A DNA stretch of 64,000 bases, taken from the NCBI GenBank assembly GCA_028023455.1, contig JAQFVV010006310.1, forward strand, positions 1,736,001 to 1,800,000. The letters run 5' to 3'. The translations under genes were made by a program, and so were the position numbers. Positions 24,905-34,039 of this stretch are shown here, piece after piece. Source of the DNA: Epiperipatus broadwayi (Eukaryota > Onychophora > Udeonychophora > Euonychophora > Peripatidae). Each line of letters starts with the position of its first letter. The stretch's first letter is position 1. Below the pieces are notes generated by a model. That model saw only the letters and a list, made by a program, of their open reading frames with translations. It was not told where the DNA came from and ran no database searches.

Positions 24905-24962
<58 letters not shown>
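24905..24962. repeat. (TA)n microsatellite
   Basis: Uninterrupted TA dinucleotides for nearly 60 bp, directly after the fold-back element's target duplication. Confidence 0.95.
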
Positions 24963-24965
<3 letters not shown>

Positions 24966-25808
24966 GCAAATATATTCTTATAAATTATGAACTTCAATTT
25001 CACTTTCACTGACTTCTAAATATTATAGAAAAATGTCAGTATTAATACCCAAACTGTTAATTGCCATGTAAAAGAGGAATTCCTTTTATTGGCAAATAAT
25101 GATTTGGGTATTACAATATTTTAGACATTTAATAAGTGAATCTATTTCATTATTATTACTATTATATTACATCAGTAAATATTTATTTATTATAACAAAA
25201 AATACTAATAAAACATTTTTATTTTCATTTTACTTTGAATATCCTTGAATATTTTCATTTAATTAAAAAAGTTTTATTCAGTATAGAGCTGGGAATTAAA
25301 TAAATAAAAATATTTTATGTGATTTCTGATTAGTAATACATTACAATTACAAGTTCTATATTATCTAAGCATTTATTCTATTTTTTTTATTATTACTCAC
25401 CATTTTTTGTAATAAAAGTTTAAAACTATTAAATAGCATTTTCAAAACTATTGCTTTACAAATATATTCATATTTCAACACTTTTTCCAATATTCCCTAG
25501 TGGCAATTTGAATTAATAATTCAGCATTTTAATTTTAATATTAAAACCTTTATTCAATATTAAGAATTAATAAATAGATTACAACCAAAAACATTCAAAA
25601 ATAATATATGTACTTTCTAAACAACACAATAATAATATGAAGTGCCTGAACCAGAACAATTACATTTTTATTACTGGCTAATTATCATAATGCTATTGAA
25701 AAAAGTAAATTAATAAAATCTTTGTTGAATAAATTATATTTTTTAAATGAGAATGAATAATTATAAAGTCATCATAAAGCTATGAAATTCTGATATAAAA
25801 TTTAAAAT
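24963..25808. other. A/T-rich non-coding stretch
   Basis: Nothing beyond A/T-rich sequence and short homopolymers could be supported. Confidence 0.5.
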
Positions 25809-25810
25809 TA

Positions 25811-26883
25811 CACCTGGGTCTCTTTTTACGTGGACTTATTTAACATGATTTTGAAGATACGTGATTCGTGTTTCACAGGAAGTCGAACTCTGATAATGCG
25901 CTATTACTTTAAATAATAAATTTTGCACACTTACATTATATTGAAAGTAATAGCACATTATTGGAATTCGACTTTCATCTTAGTAATTTCAATATTTTCA
26001 GGGCTTTATAATAGTAAGATTTTATGCAATAATGAAATTAAAATCATGATTTCCACATTTTATGTATACACATATTAAATTTTACAAGATTCTAATGTAA
26101 ATTTGTTCAAACATTGTGCGTGTTAATTTTGCATTTTAAATCACATTCTGTTTTTGCTTTTTAAAAAAGAACATAATCAATTATTAATCATTTAGTGTCC
26201 ACAAGTTTATTTTTAAAAGGTCAGTAATAGCAGTGGGCACAATTAAATTTGACAATTAAAAATTAAAATCTGATTTTTAATTGTAATTTACAGTTTAAAA
26301 ATTACTTACGATGACTTATAATTAATGTGATGTGAAATTTGATTTTTAAATGGAATTGAAAATTAAAGACAAAAATAAGAATTTAATTTTTAGTTGTTAG
26401 TTTCATAAACAATTAATAAAATCATCATCTCAAAGATTAATTACTAATTACGTTGTCACCAGAAAACCATTGACACAACATGAGTGTGAAGTTGGCGCTA
26501 GTTGTTTGCAAATGAACGTGTTTTTTGGCAAATAGCTGTAATAATTAAAACATGTATAAAAAAATGTAAATTATTGTACTGTAAATTATGCATAAAAATA
26601 TATTATTTTGAATAAAATTAAATATTATAGTTAAAAAAGTTTGTCTTGTATCATTTTTTTTCAAATTTGAAATTTTTTATTAGTTATATTTTATTTCCTT
26701 ATTTTTTTTTTTTTTTGTGCGAATTTTAAAGTAATTTTACATTGGTGCTTTTACGTGAATTTTGAAAAATCACAGATCGTACCCCCCCCCCTTTTTCAAT
26801 GTAAGTTACATCTATTTTTGTGCGATTTCGTTTGCGCGTGTTTTCTGAGGAACCTATCTATCATGTAAAACGAGACCCAGTTG
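25811..26883. mobile_element. TA-flanked MITE (Tc1/mariner-like), copy 1, 1073 bp
   Basis: Terminal inverted repeats CACCTGGGTCTC and GAGACCCAGTTG are each bordered by TA, the target of the Tc1/mariner superfamily. The 5' subterminal part contains its own fold-back: gtcgaactctgataatgcgc near 25887 is inverted as attattggaattcgac near 25960. No transposase frame is visible. It aligns along its length with the element at 38299-39750, which confirms both boundaries independently. Confidence 0.82.
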
Positions 26884-26885
26884 TA

Positions 26886-28407
26886 CATTCATATTTATTA
26901 AATCATCATAAAAATTTAATATTATAGTCTTTGATAGCATAACAATTGTAATTATCATAGTTTCATTTTAAATGTTACTTCAAATTTTTTAACTTATATG
27001 TTTAAAAATAATATATATATATAAAATTGAAGTGTAAGCATGAATATATTTCTTTTTTAATAATTATTATAGAAATATTTTGTAAAAATAATTATAAATA
27101 TATAAATAAACTAAGAAATTATACAAGTTTTTAAAAATTATTTCTGGAAATAATGAAAGAGGAATTTAGAAGTTTGTTTATATGTTCAATATTTAACAAT
27201 TTATTAATCAAAGACCTTTTATGCTCTTTGTTAACAAATATATCTGACTTTTTTTCTGTGGACTATTAACATCTCCAGATTTTTTTGAACTAATAAACTA
27301 TTTACTTTCAAGCTTAACTGTAAAAGTGGCAAATTAGTATCAAAGATAATGGTAAAAGATTGGTTTAAAGCTGATGCACAGCAATCAAAGCTGATCGTCA
27401 GTAAGTTAACAGTCATCATCATTTTGGGCAACTTGATTTTATCAAATTGCACTTTAAAACTTTCTTATTGTTGATAACTTCTGATATCTAGTCACAAAAT
27501 AAAAATATAGGTTTAAATTACTGTTCTAATGAAATTGTTCAATGTATAATTGCATCATAAGCATCAGCATAGAGAGCATTCCAGTGACATCATAAGTAAT
27601 TCCACAGCTATCAGAATTTAAAAAGAACTACTATTCCAAGAAACTTCAGAATTATTTAGACATGTATTAAGTAGAATTTATCACTAGGTTAATTACCTTC
27701 TCACTCACAAATGCATATGACAACAAACTTTCATGATATTACTATTGTGCAAATAATCCAAAAAATATTTAATGTAATATTATTTCATTAACACAATTAA
27801 TTAAATATTGATAAAAAGAATCAAAGAGAAATTAAAAAATAACAATAGCAATATAATAAAGTAATGACAGTTCAGAAATTTATTTCACAACTTTTTATAC
27901 AACTCAATAACACACACACACACAAAAAGTAAAATTTAGAAGCTGTAATGTGTAAAATATACTTTCTTTGAATGATTATATTTTTAGAAAATATAATTGG
28001 CAACTTTTTATACACTGTTTTAGATAAAACGCACATTATTTTTTTAAACACATACTATTTATTCTTTGAAATAGCATGCTAATAATATAACAAACTTTTA
28101 ATCCATCAGTTATATATATAATATTTTTAGCCATCCATTCTCTGCTTTCTTTGTTCTCAAAATCAGAGCCATGAAAATACATGTTATAAAAATCATTAAA
28201 TCCCAGTCAATGCTTAGACAATCCCAATATCAATAAAAATTAAAAAAATATAAAGCCATCATTTTTTTGAATTGTCTTTTTATTTATGCATTTGTTATTA
28301 TCAAATCATGAACTCTATAAATATTTTTCCATGTTAAATGTTTTTTCTTCTTCTAATTTTTATGTGACATTTTTATTATTTCATTAAAAATAGTTATATA
28401 TATATAT
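26886..28407. other. A/T-rich non-coding stretch
   Basis: Simple A/T-rich sequence with a short (CA)n near 27910 and (TA)n immediately before the LTR element. A 73-codon minus-strand frame at 27231-27452 has no recognised domain and is not called. Confidence 0.5.
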
Positions 28408-28975
28408 TGAGCTGATATTTTAGGTCAGCTCATATATATATAAGCTCACATATTTATAATTTTGTCATAGATATTTTCCGAAGTTAAATAGTTTATAAAA
28501 TAAAAATTAACAAATGATTTTAATTTAATGGGAAGGGTGAAATCTTTAACTTTTATTTTTTCTATAAATTTGAGCAATTTTTTTTTAAAAAAAAAAAGAA
28601 AAAAGAAAAAATATAATTTATTGTCAAAAATGTTAAAAGTGTTTAATTAAAAGGGAGAAAACTCGAGAGATAAAAGGGTGGGGGAAAGAAAACAAAATTA
28701 GATTGTTGGTAGTAATTAGACTCTATTGTTGAAACTTTCACAAACTAAAAGTATTTGGTTAATAATAGCTATTACGCTAATTAAAAAGAAAAAAAAGATA
28801 AGAGAAAGAGAGATAAAATCGTTTTTAGAGTGAGTCAGTTGACTTGAGAGACCAGCAAGGACAATAAAGAAAAAAAAAGAGAGAAGCTGTGCTCCGAATC
28901 AGGAATTATTATAGAAACTTATTTTGCGGACTCTTTTCAAATGCATAGTGGCTAAAGCCACCAAAACCTTCCCCT

Positions 28976-29173
28976 TTGGGGAATTGGCCGCCACTCCATC
29001 TGAATGAAGCTACTGAAAGAGTCAAGGAATGGAAAGAAATGTATATTGCTAGCCGGACAACCAAAGGAACATCCATGGACACACCAGAATTCTCATATAC
29101 AAGGACAAAGGCACGACAAATGGAATGTGAATCTATGAAAGTCAGGCCACTTCGCTCTGATCGATCAGGGTAA
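28976..29173 (+). CDS. Small open frame within the 5' LTR, unknown
   Basis: Sixty-five codons, beginning MGNWPPLHLNEATERVKEWK and ending at a TAA after SDRSG. The chain is hydrophilic, with no signal peptide or membrane segment. The LTR here has higher G+C content than its flanks. The 3' LTR copy (34610-34807) is open over the same length with two amino-acid changes (R to W and R to H, both C-to-T or G-to-A) and two silent changes. It lies in U3, upstream of the TATA box, so the element's own mRNA would carry it only at the 3' end. It may be captured host sequence, an accessory frame or chance. I do not recognise the product. Confidence 0.3.
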   Translation: MGNWPPLHLNEATERVKEWKEMYIASRTTKGTSMDTPEFSYTRTKARQMECESMKVRPLRSDRSG

Positions 29174-29415
29174 TTATAAACTTTTCAATTAATGGGAACT
29201 TTAGTTAAAGTGTAATAGAACTTTATTTTTGATTTATCTTTCGTTTATTATATTTGTTACGAATGTTTCAACAATAGAGGTGGGGAAATAAATTTATTTA
29301 ATATTGTAAACTATTTATGTTAATTCTCGTTAAATGTTTTTATGAAATATTGGTATGACTGTATATTAAATTATTTAATATCTGTTCGATCTAGAGGGTA
29401 ACAACAGGCTGGGGG

Positions 29416-29423
29416 TATAAAAG
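29416..29423 (+). promoter_or_regulatory. TATA box of the 5' LTR
   Basis: TATAAAAG follows a GGGGG run. Transcription start would be expected some 25-30 bp downstream. The poly(A) signal lies about 140 bp further on, so U3, R and U5 can be placed roughly at 28408-29445, 29445-29580 and 29580-30045. Those borders are inferred. Confidence 0.7.
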
Positions 29424-29557
29424 TGTGCTGCCAAGCAACAGAGAACCTTAGGACATCACTTGCTTGTTAGCAGAAAGTAAGGGAAGTGTTGAAAGTATAA
29501 GAAAACGAAAGACACTTATACGTTCATTTTAAGTTTTTGCAAGTTATTTATTTACCA

Positions 29558-29563
29558 AATAAA
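29558..29563 (+). terminator. Poly(A) signal in the 5' LTR
   Basis: AATAAA is followed by a G/T-rich stretch (gtggggttt), the usual layout of a polyadenylation site. The same hexamer is at 35191-35196 in the 3' LTR, where it would end the element's transcript. Confidence 0.6.
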
Positions 29564-30075
29564 GTGGGGTTTAAAAATAAACCTCAGGAAAGATTATATA
29601 CTATAAGTTGCCTTTGTATACACGCCTGCTAGAATCCGCAGTGTTAGTGTCGGCGCGAGTAAATCCATGGTAGACATTTGGGAAGAATACTTAGAAGGTT
29701 AAAAGTTTGAAAATCAGAAATTGTAAGTCAGTTCTCTCTGGATCGGGCAGAAAAATAATGTTATTAATAATAATAATAATAAAGGAAAGTTTTTTTTGTA
29801 TCCAACGTATATTTGAATTCTTTAATTATTTATAATAATTAGTTAGTGTCCTTAAGTGAAAACCCCTGTCAGATTATAAACAAAATTTGTAATCAGTGAA
29901 TCGCCATTCAAAAATAAATAAGACCAGGTTTACGTAAAGCTTCATGGCCAGGTTCCAAGAGAGAAATCCTTGGTGGCGCCCTCGACAGCGATTCTAATAA
30001 TTAAGATTCAGTTATTAGGGGAAGGAAAAAAATTGTAGTGTCACAGAGGAGGGACAGAAAAAAAAAGTTAGAAAA

Positions 30076-30093
30076 TGGCGCTTCCAACGTGTC
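30076..30093 (+). other. Primer-binding-site candidate
   Basis: TGGCGCTTCCAACGTGTC resembles the TGGCGCCCAACGTGG-type leader seen after the LTR in many gypsy elements, where a host tRNA 3' end primes minus-strand synthesis. It lies 30 bp from the LTR end, which is further than usual, so either the site has shifted or this is a remnant of a modified leader. The tRNA species is not assigned. Confidence 0.4.
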
Positions 30094-30185
30094 GGGCTCG
30101 TTAACAAGAGAAACGCCCAGAGACCAGAGTTAAAAAAAAAAAAAAAAGGAAAAAAAATTTTTTTTAGTAAGGGGGTGGATTTCAG

Positions 30186-30830
30186 ATGGGATTACGGGGT
30201 CAGTACCCCATCGGGGGAGAGTTAGTACTACAGGAAGTAATTGAAAATATAGCTCAAGTAAAAATGCAAGATGGAATGGAGATAATAATTTTCGAAGGGA
30301 AAAATGAAGGAACATTATTCGAACACATAGAAAGTCTAGAAGAGTGTTTCGATATATACAAAGTAGGAGAGAAGGTAAAAAATAATCATAGCAAGTAGCT
30401 ATCTGGAAGGCACAGCAAGAGAATGGTGGAGAACTATATATGAGAAGCCCGATAGTTATAAACAGTACACTAAAGCTCTGATACGAAGATTTTGGAACGT
30501 AGAAAGGCAAGAAAGATTACAAAGGGACGTAGAAACGGAAAAATATTCAAAAGAAAAAAGGATGGGGTATAGACAATTTTTCTTGAAACAAATGGCGAAG
30601 TTAAGAAGAGTAATTGAATATCCGATTCCAGAATGCCAGATTATGAATATAATAAGCAGAAATATGCCAAGAAATATACAGAATAGATTAAAGACGTGCA
30701 TATACAAAGGGTTAGAGGAAGTCTTGGAAGCACTAAGGGATGAGGAAAACATGCAGCAACAAGAAGAGGGAGAAGAAACGCATCCCAAATTATTAAACAT
30801 TATAGAAGAAGAAGAAAGAATTCAGACAAT
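30186..30830 (+). pseudogene. gag (capsid) of the gypsy element
   Basis: The start ATG at 30186 lies 140 bp after the LTR. The first frame runs 70 codons and ends at TAG. A 1-nt change in the A run at 30378-30383 moves the coding frame to the one that continues into pol. The downstream part has the Retrotrans_gag-type pattern with GTAREWW followed by an F-W-N-V-E-R segment. No CCHC zinc knuckle is visible between capsid and protease, where an acidic E/Q-rich linker (LRDEENMQQQEEGEE) sits instead. Gag would be about 215 residues, short for this class. Confidence 0.8.
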
Positions 30831-31326
30831 GGCGGAGCAAACGTGTCCTATGATTGCAGTAAAATTACAGGGGATTGAAGTACAAGCTCTGTTGGACTCG
30901 GGAAGCCAGGTCTCCATAATCTCAAACAAAATGCTCAATCAAATCAGAAGTCAGAAGGGATCACTGCATACGTTACCATTAAAGAAATCGGAAATAACTA
31001 TGGCAAATGGAAAAAAAGTCAAACTTGACCCCGTGCAAGTATATGGAGAAATACAAGTGGGGAAAAAAAATATAATACAACATACGCTATTATCTATGCC
31101 AGGTTTAATAGAAGATATGATACTGGGGTCTGACTTTATGTATCAAACGGGGACAAAAATCAATTTTAATGAAAAGGTAATAATAATAAAAAATGAAAAA
31201 GTACCCTTTAGTGATCGTAGTAAACTAATCGATAGGATAGCATGTGTGAGAGTAGATGATATTGATATGGAGATAGACAATAAAGTAAGCAAGTTAGAAA
31301 AGAATAATAGTGAATGGAAAGACTGA
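30831..31326 (+). pseudogene. Aspartic protease domain of gypsy pol
   Basis: Continuous with gag in the same frame, as in single-polyprotein elements. LLDSGSQVS carries the catalytic D-S-G (Asp codon at 30895), and ILGSDFM near 31122-31140 is the hydrophobic-G-x-D flap partner found in retropepsins. The frame ends at a TGA at 31324-31326. The next in-frame segment, FATNPGIIKGYTHRIKV, looks like the linker that precedes reverse transcriptase, so this stop is a lesion and not a natural end. A second in-frame stop, TAA, is at 31441-31443. Confidence 0.88.
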
Positions 31327-31443
31327 CTTAGAGAGATATTGCAGCGGCACAAACAAGTGTTTGCTACGAATCCTGGGATTATAAAGGGTTATACGCATCG
31401 TATCAAAGTAAAAACAGAGACTCACTTCCAGGGCAGGTTATAA

Positions 31444-32300
31444 CCCGTTCCAGTTAAATATAAAAGTGAAGTAGACAAACAAATACAACAGATGGAAAAA
31501 TGGGGTATCATAAAAAAACAGCAATCCCCATATATTAATCCTCTGGTGATCGTAAAAAAAAAGACGGTTCAATGAGAGTGTGTTTAGACGCGCGTCAGTT
31601 AAACACCATTATGATACCTGATAGAGATGTGCCGCCGCATATCACAGACTTACTATTGGAATTTCGAGAGAAGAAATATTTTTCGTCTTTCGATCTAACA
31701 TCGAGTTATTGGCAGATGCCACTACATGTAGAAGACCAAAAATACACCGCATTTAGATATGAGGGATATACATATGTGTTTCAGTGAGTGCCATTTGGGT
31801 TGGTTAACAGTGGATCAGGGTTGCTTCGATGTTTGGATCAGGTGTTATCTGATAGGATAAAACAACTTATTGTATATTATATGGATGATGTTGTCATAGC
31901 ATCACGGTCATCTCAAGAACATTTGGAAAGTTTAAATATATTTTTTCAAGAATGTCAGCAGAAAAATATGACGATAAATCTAAAAAAAAGTAATATATTG
32001 CAAAAAGAAATTTTGTTTTTAGGGCATCTCGTTTGTGCTCAAGGAGTGAGACCTCATCCCGATAAGATTGATGCTATAAGTCGTTTTCCTCAACCTAAGA
32101 ATAGAAAACAAATTAGGTCATTCTTAGGTATATGTGGTTTTTATCAGAGGTTTTACGAGAATTTTTCTGTAGACACGGAAGCACTTTTACAACTGCTTAG
32201 AAAAGAAAGCAGGTGGGAGTGGACTAAAAAACAAAGCGAGGCATTCAACAAAATTAAAGAAAATTTTGAAAAAAAACGTCACACTCGCATACCCAGATTT
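31444..32300 (+). pseudogene. Reverse transcriptase domain of gypsy pol
   Basis: The domain copies element RNA into DNA. Visible blocks in order are VPVKYKSEVDKQIQQMEKWG, a VIVKKKDG-SMRVCLDARQLN block, FSSFDLTSSYWQMPL with the first catalytic Asp, PFGL, and YMDDVVIAS (catalytic YMDD, 31878-31889). The thumb block FLGHLVCAQGVRPHPDKI and a connection FLGICGFYQRFYENFS follow. Lesions: a 1-nt loss in the nine-A run at 31554-31562, a TGA at 31785-31787 just before PFGL (CGA to TGA would explain it), and a frameshift in the A run at 32269-32276. Confidence 0.93.
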
Positions 32301-32858
32301 TAATAAACCCTTTATGCTCCAGACCGATAGCAGTAAAGTGGGGTTGGGGGCCATATTATTTCAAGAGAATAAAGAAAAAAGACCGCAAGTCTTGTATTTT
32401 TTAAGTAGAAATTTAAACTCTGCAGAAAGAAATTATACAACTACGGAAAGAGAAGCACTGGCCATCATATGGGCGTTAAATAAACTTAAACATTTACTAT
32501 TAGGATCCGAGATTATTATTATTACGGATCACAAGAGTCTAGAGTTTATAAATAAATGCTACTTAACAAATGATAGGCTTATAAGGTGGGCGTTATATTT
32601 ACAAAGATTTAATTACCGAGTGGTTCATTGCTCAGGGAAGGAAAGTATTGTGCCGGACATATTGAGTCGGAATCTGGTACCGGACACAGGCCAAAACTTA
32701 ACATTAGATGGAGCACGTTTAACTCCACTTATAATAGATGCGGATAAGTCGATGGAAAGGGACATGAAGAGGATAAAAATTTTTCAGTCATCCAATCCCA
32801 CATGCAAAAAGATAATACAGTGTTACAATGATACCGACCTATGCAAGCAAACCTACGC
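32277..32858 (+). pseudogene. RNase H domain of gypsy pol
   Basis: The domain degrades the RNA strand of the RNA:DNA hybrid. After the A-run frameshift the protein continues with VTLAYPDFNKPFMLQTDSS (first catalytic Asp codon at 32326), the YTTTEREALAIIWAL block with the catalytic Glu, TDHKSLEF with a catalytic Asp, and HCSGKESIVPDILSR, in which the Asp of the HN.xADxLSR-type motif is kept. The frame is open until another frameshift in the eight-A run at 32859-32866. Confidence 0.92.
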
Positions 32859-33998
32859 AAAAAAAATAGTAATAAAATAAATCGGTATAAAATGATAAAC
32901 GGAACATTGATGTTTCAAGTCAAAGAAGGAACCGATTACTGGAGAATAGTCATACCCAAAAGCTTAAGAATGCGCTTAATAAATTATGTACATAGGACAT
33001 ATGGACACTATGGCGCACTTAAAGTGAATAAAATTTTGCAGAGGTGGTATTATTGGCCAAATATGTATAGGTCGATTATTACTACACTTCAGATGTGTCA
33101 TGTATGCAGACAAAATAAACTGGCGAATAAAAATTATGCGGGAATATTGACTCCTATTATAGCCCAAAACCCAAATGAATTGTTGGCCATCGATTTTTAT
33201 GGCCCATTACCTTTGTTTCGTCAATATAAATATATCTTGGTGACATTCGACACGTTTTCGAAGCTGGTATGGGCTTACCCATTGCACAAAGCTGATACAA
33301 AAAATTCTATTGCTGTTTTAAAGAAGAAACAATTCTTTCAGGTGGGAAGGCTGTGTGCAATTTTGAGCAACCATGGGACACCATTTATATCGAAGGAATG
33401 GAAAAGTTGGATACAACAGGAAAACTTACACCATATCCTAACTTCTATAAGAAATCCCCAATCTAACTTATGTGAAAGGGTTATGAAGGAATTGGGAAAC
33501 TTATTTCGTGCACATTTGAAGGAAAATCATAAACATTGGGTGAAAGTACTTCCTCAAATAGTGAAAATTATTAATTGCACTTACCACGAGTCTACTGGGT
33601 TTGCCCCTGAATGATTACATTATGGCCATCTTGAACCTTCCCTTCTCAAGTGTCACTTGCCAGCCGAGAATGAAACAGTAGACATAGCGAAGGATCGGAG
33701 TTGTGCCAGAGAGCGTTTAAAGAAAAAAGCTGAACAGAGAAAGAAAAGAGGGAATAATAGTCCAGTACATTTTAAGATAGGAGATTGGGTTTATGTCAAA
33801 ACTCAGCCTGTGAGTAAAATGAGCGAGAAGCAATATAAGAAATTTTTCCCTTTATTTGAAGGTCCGTACAAAATCATTCAAAAATGCGGTCCTAATGCAT
33901 TTATGATTCTAGGAAAGAAAGGTAAGAAGGGAGCGTATAACGCAAGATCTTTAAAACCTTGTAAGGGAGAATGGGACAAGTCACCTCGGGGCAATTAA
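32841..33998 (+). pseudogene. Integrase of gypsy pol
   Basis: The N-terminal zinc finger is HRTYGH ... CHVC. The catalytic core has LLAIDFYGPL (first Asp, codon 33192-33194) and NPQSNLCERV (Glu, codon 33474-33476). The second catalytic Asp is replaced by Asn in LSNHGT (AAC at 33369-33371), a G-to-A change that should abolish strand transfer. A TGA at 33612-33614 follows GFAPE. The same frame then resumes into a basic region and a GPY/F-type module (FEGPYKIIQ near 33855-33885), ending at TAA 33996-33998. No chromodomain is evident. Confidence 0.92.
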
Positions 33999-34029
33999 AG
34001 TTTTTTTTTATTGTTTTTTTTTTATGACA

Positions 34030-34039
34030 AATGGGGCAA
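34030..34039 (+). other. Polypurine tract of the gypsy element
   Basis: AATGGGGCAA directly abuts the TG of the 3' LTR. Plus-strand DNA synthesis is primed from this position in LTR elements. It is short and contains a pyrimidine at two positions, so it is a modest example. Confidence 0.6.

Larger units (their letters stand above)
28408..30045 (+). repeat. 5' long terminal repeat (1638 bp)
   Basis: The LTR begins TG and ends CA (TGAGCTGA ... GTGTCACA) and matches 34040-35679 throughout. Its first 25 bp form an 8-bp inverted repeat, TGAGCTGA / TCAGCTCA. It holds a 65-codon open frame, a TATA-type promoter and a poly(A) signal. The length is much greater than the few hundred bp usual for many gypsy elements. 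Confidence 0.95.

Noticed and set aside
30130-31352. Minus-strand open frames opposite gag and protease
   Set aside because: They are shadows of the A-rich gag-pol plus strand and have no motifs.
30046-34039. An env gene in the gypsy element
   Set aside because: Only 41 bp lie between the integrase stop and the 3' LTR, and no membrane-protein frame exists in the element.
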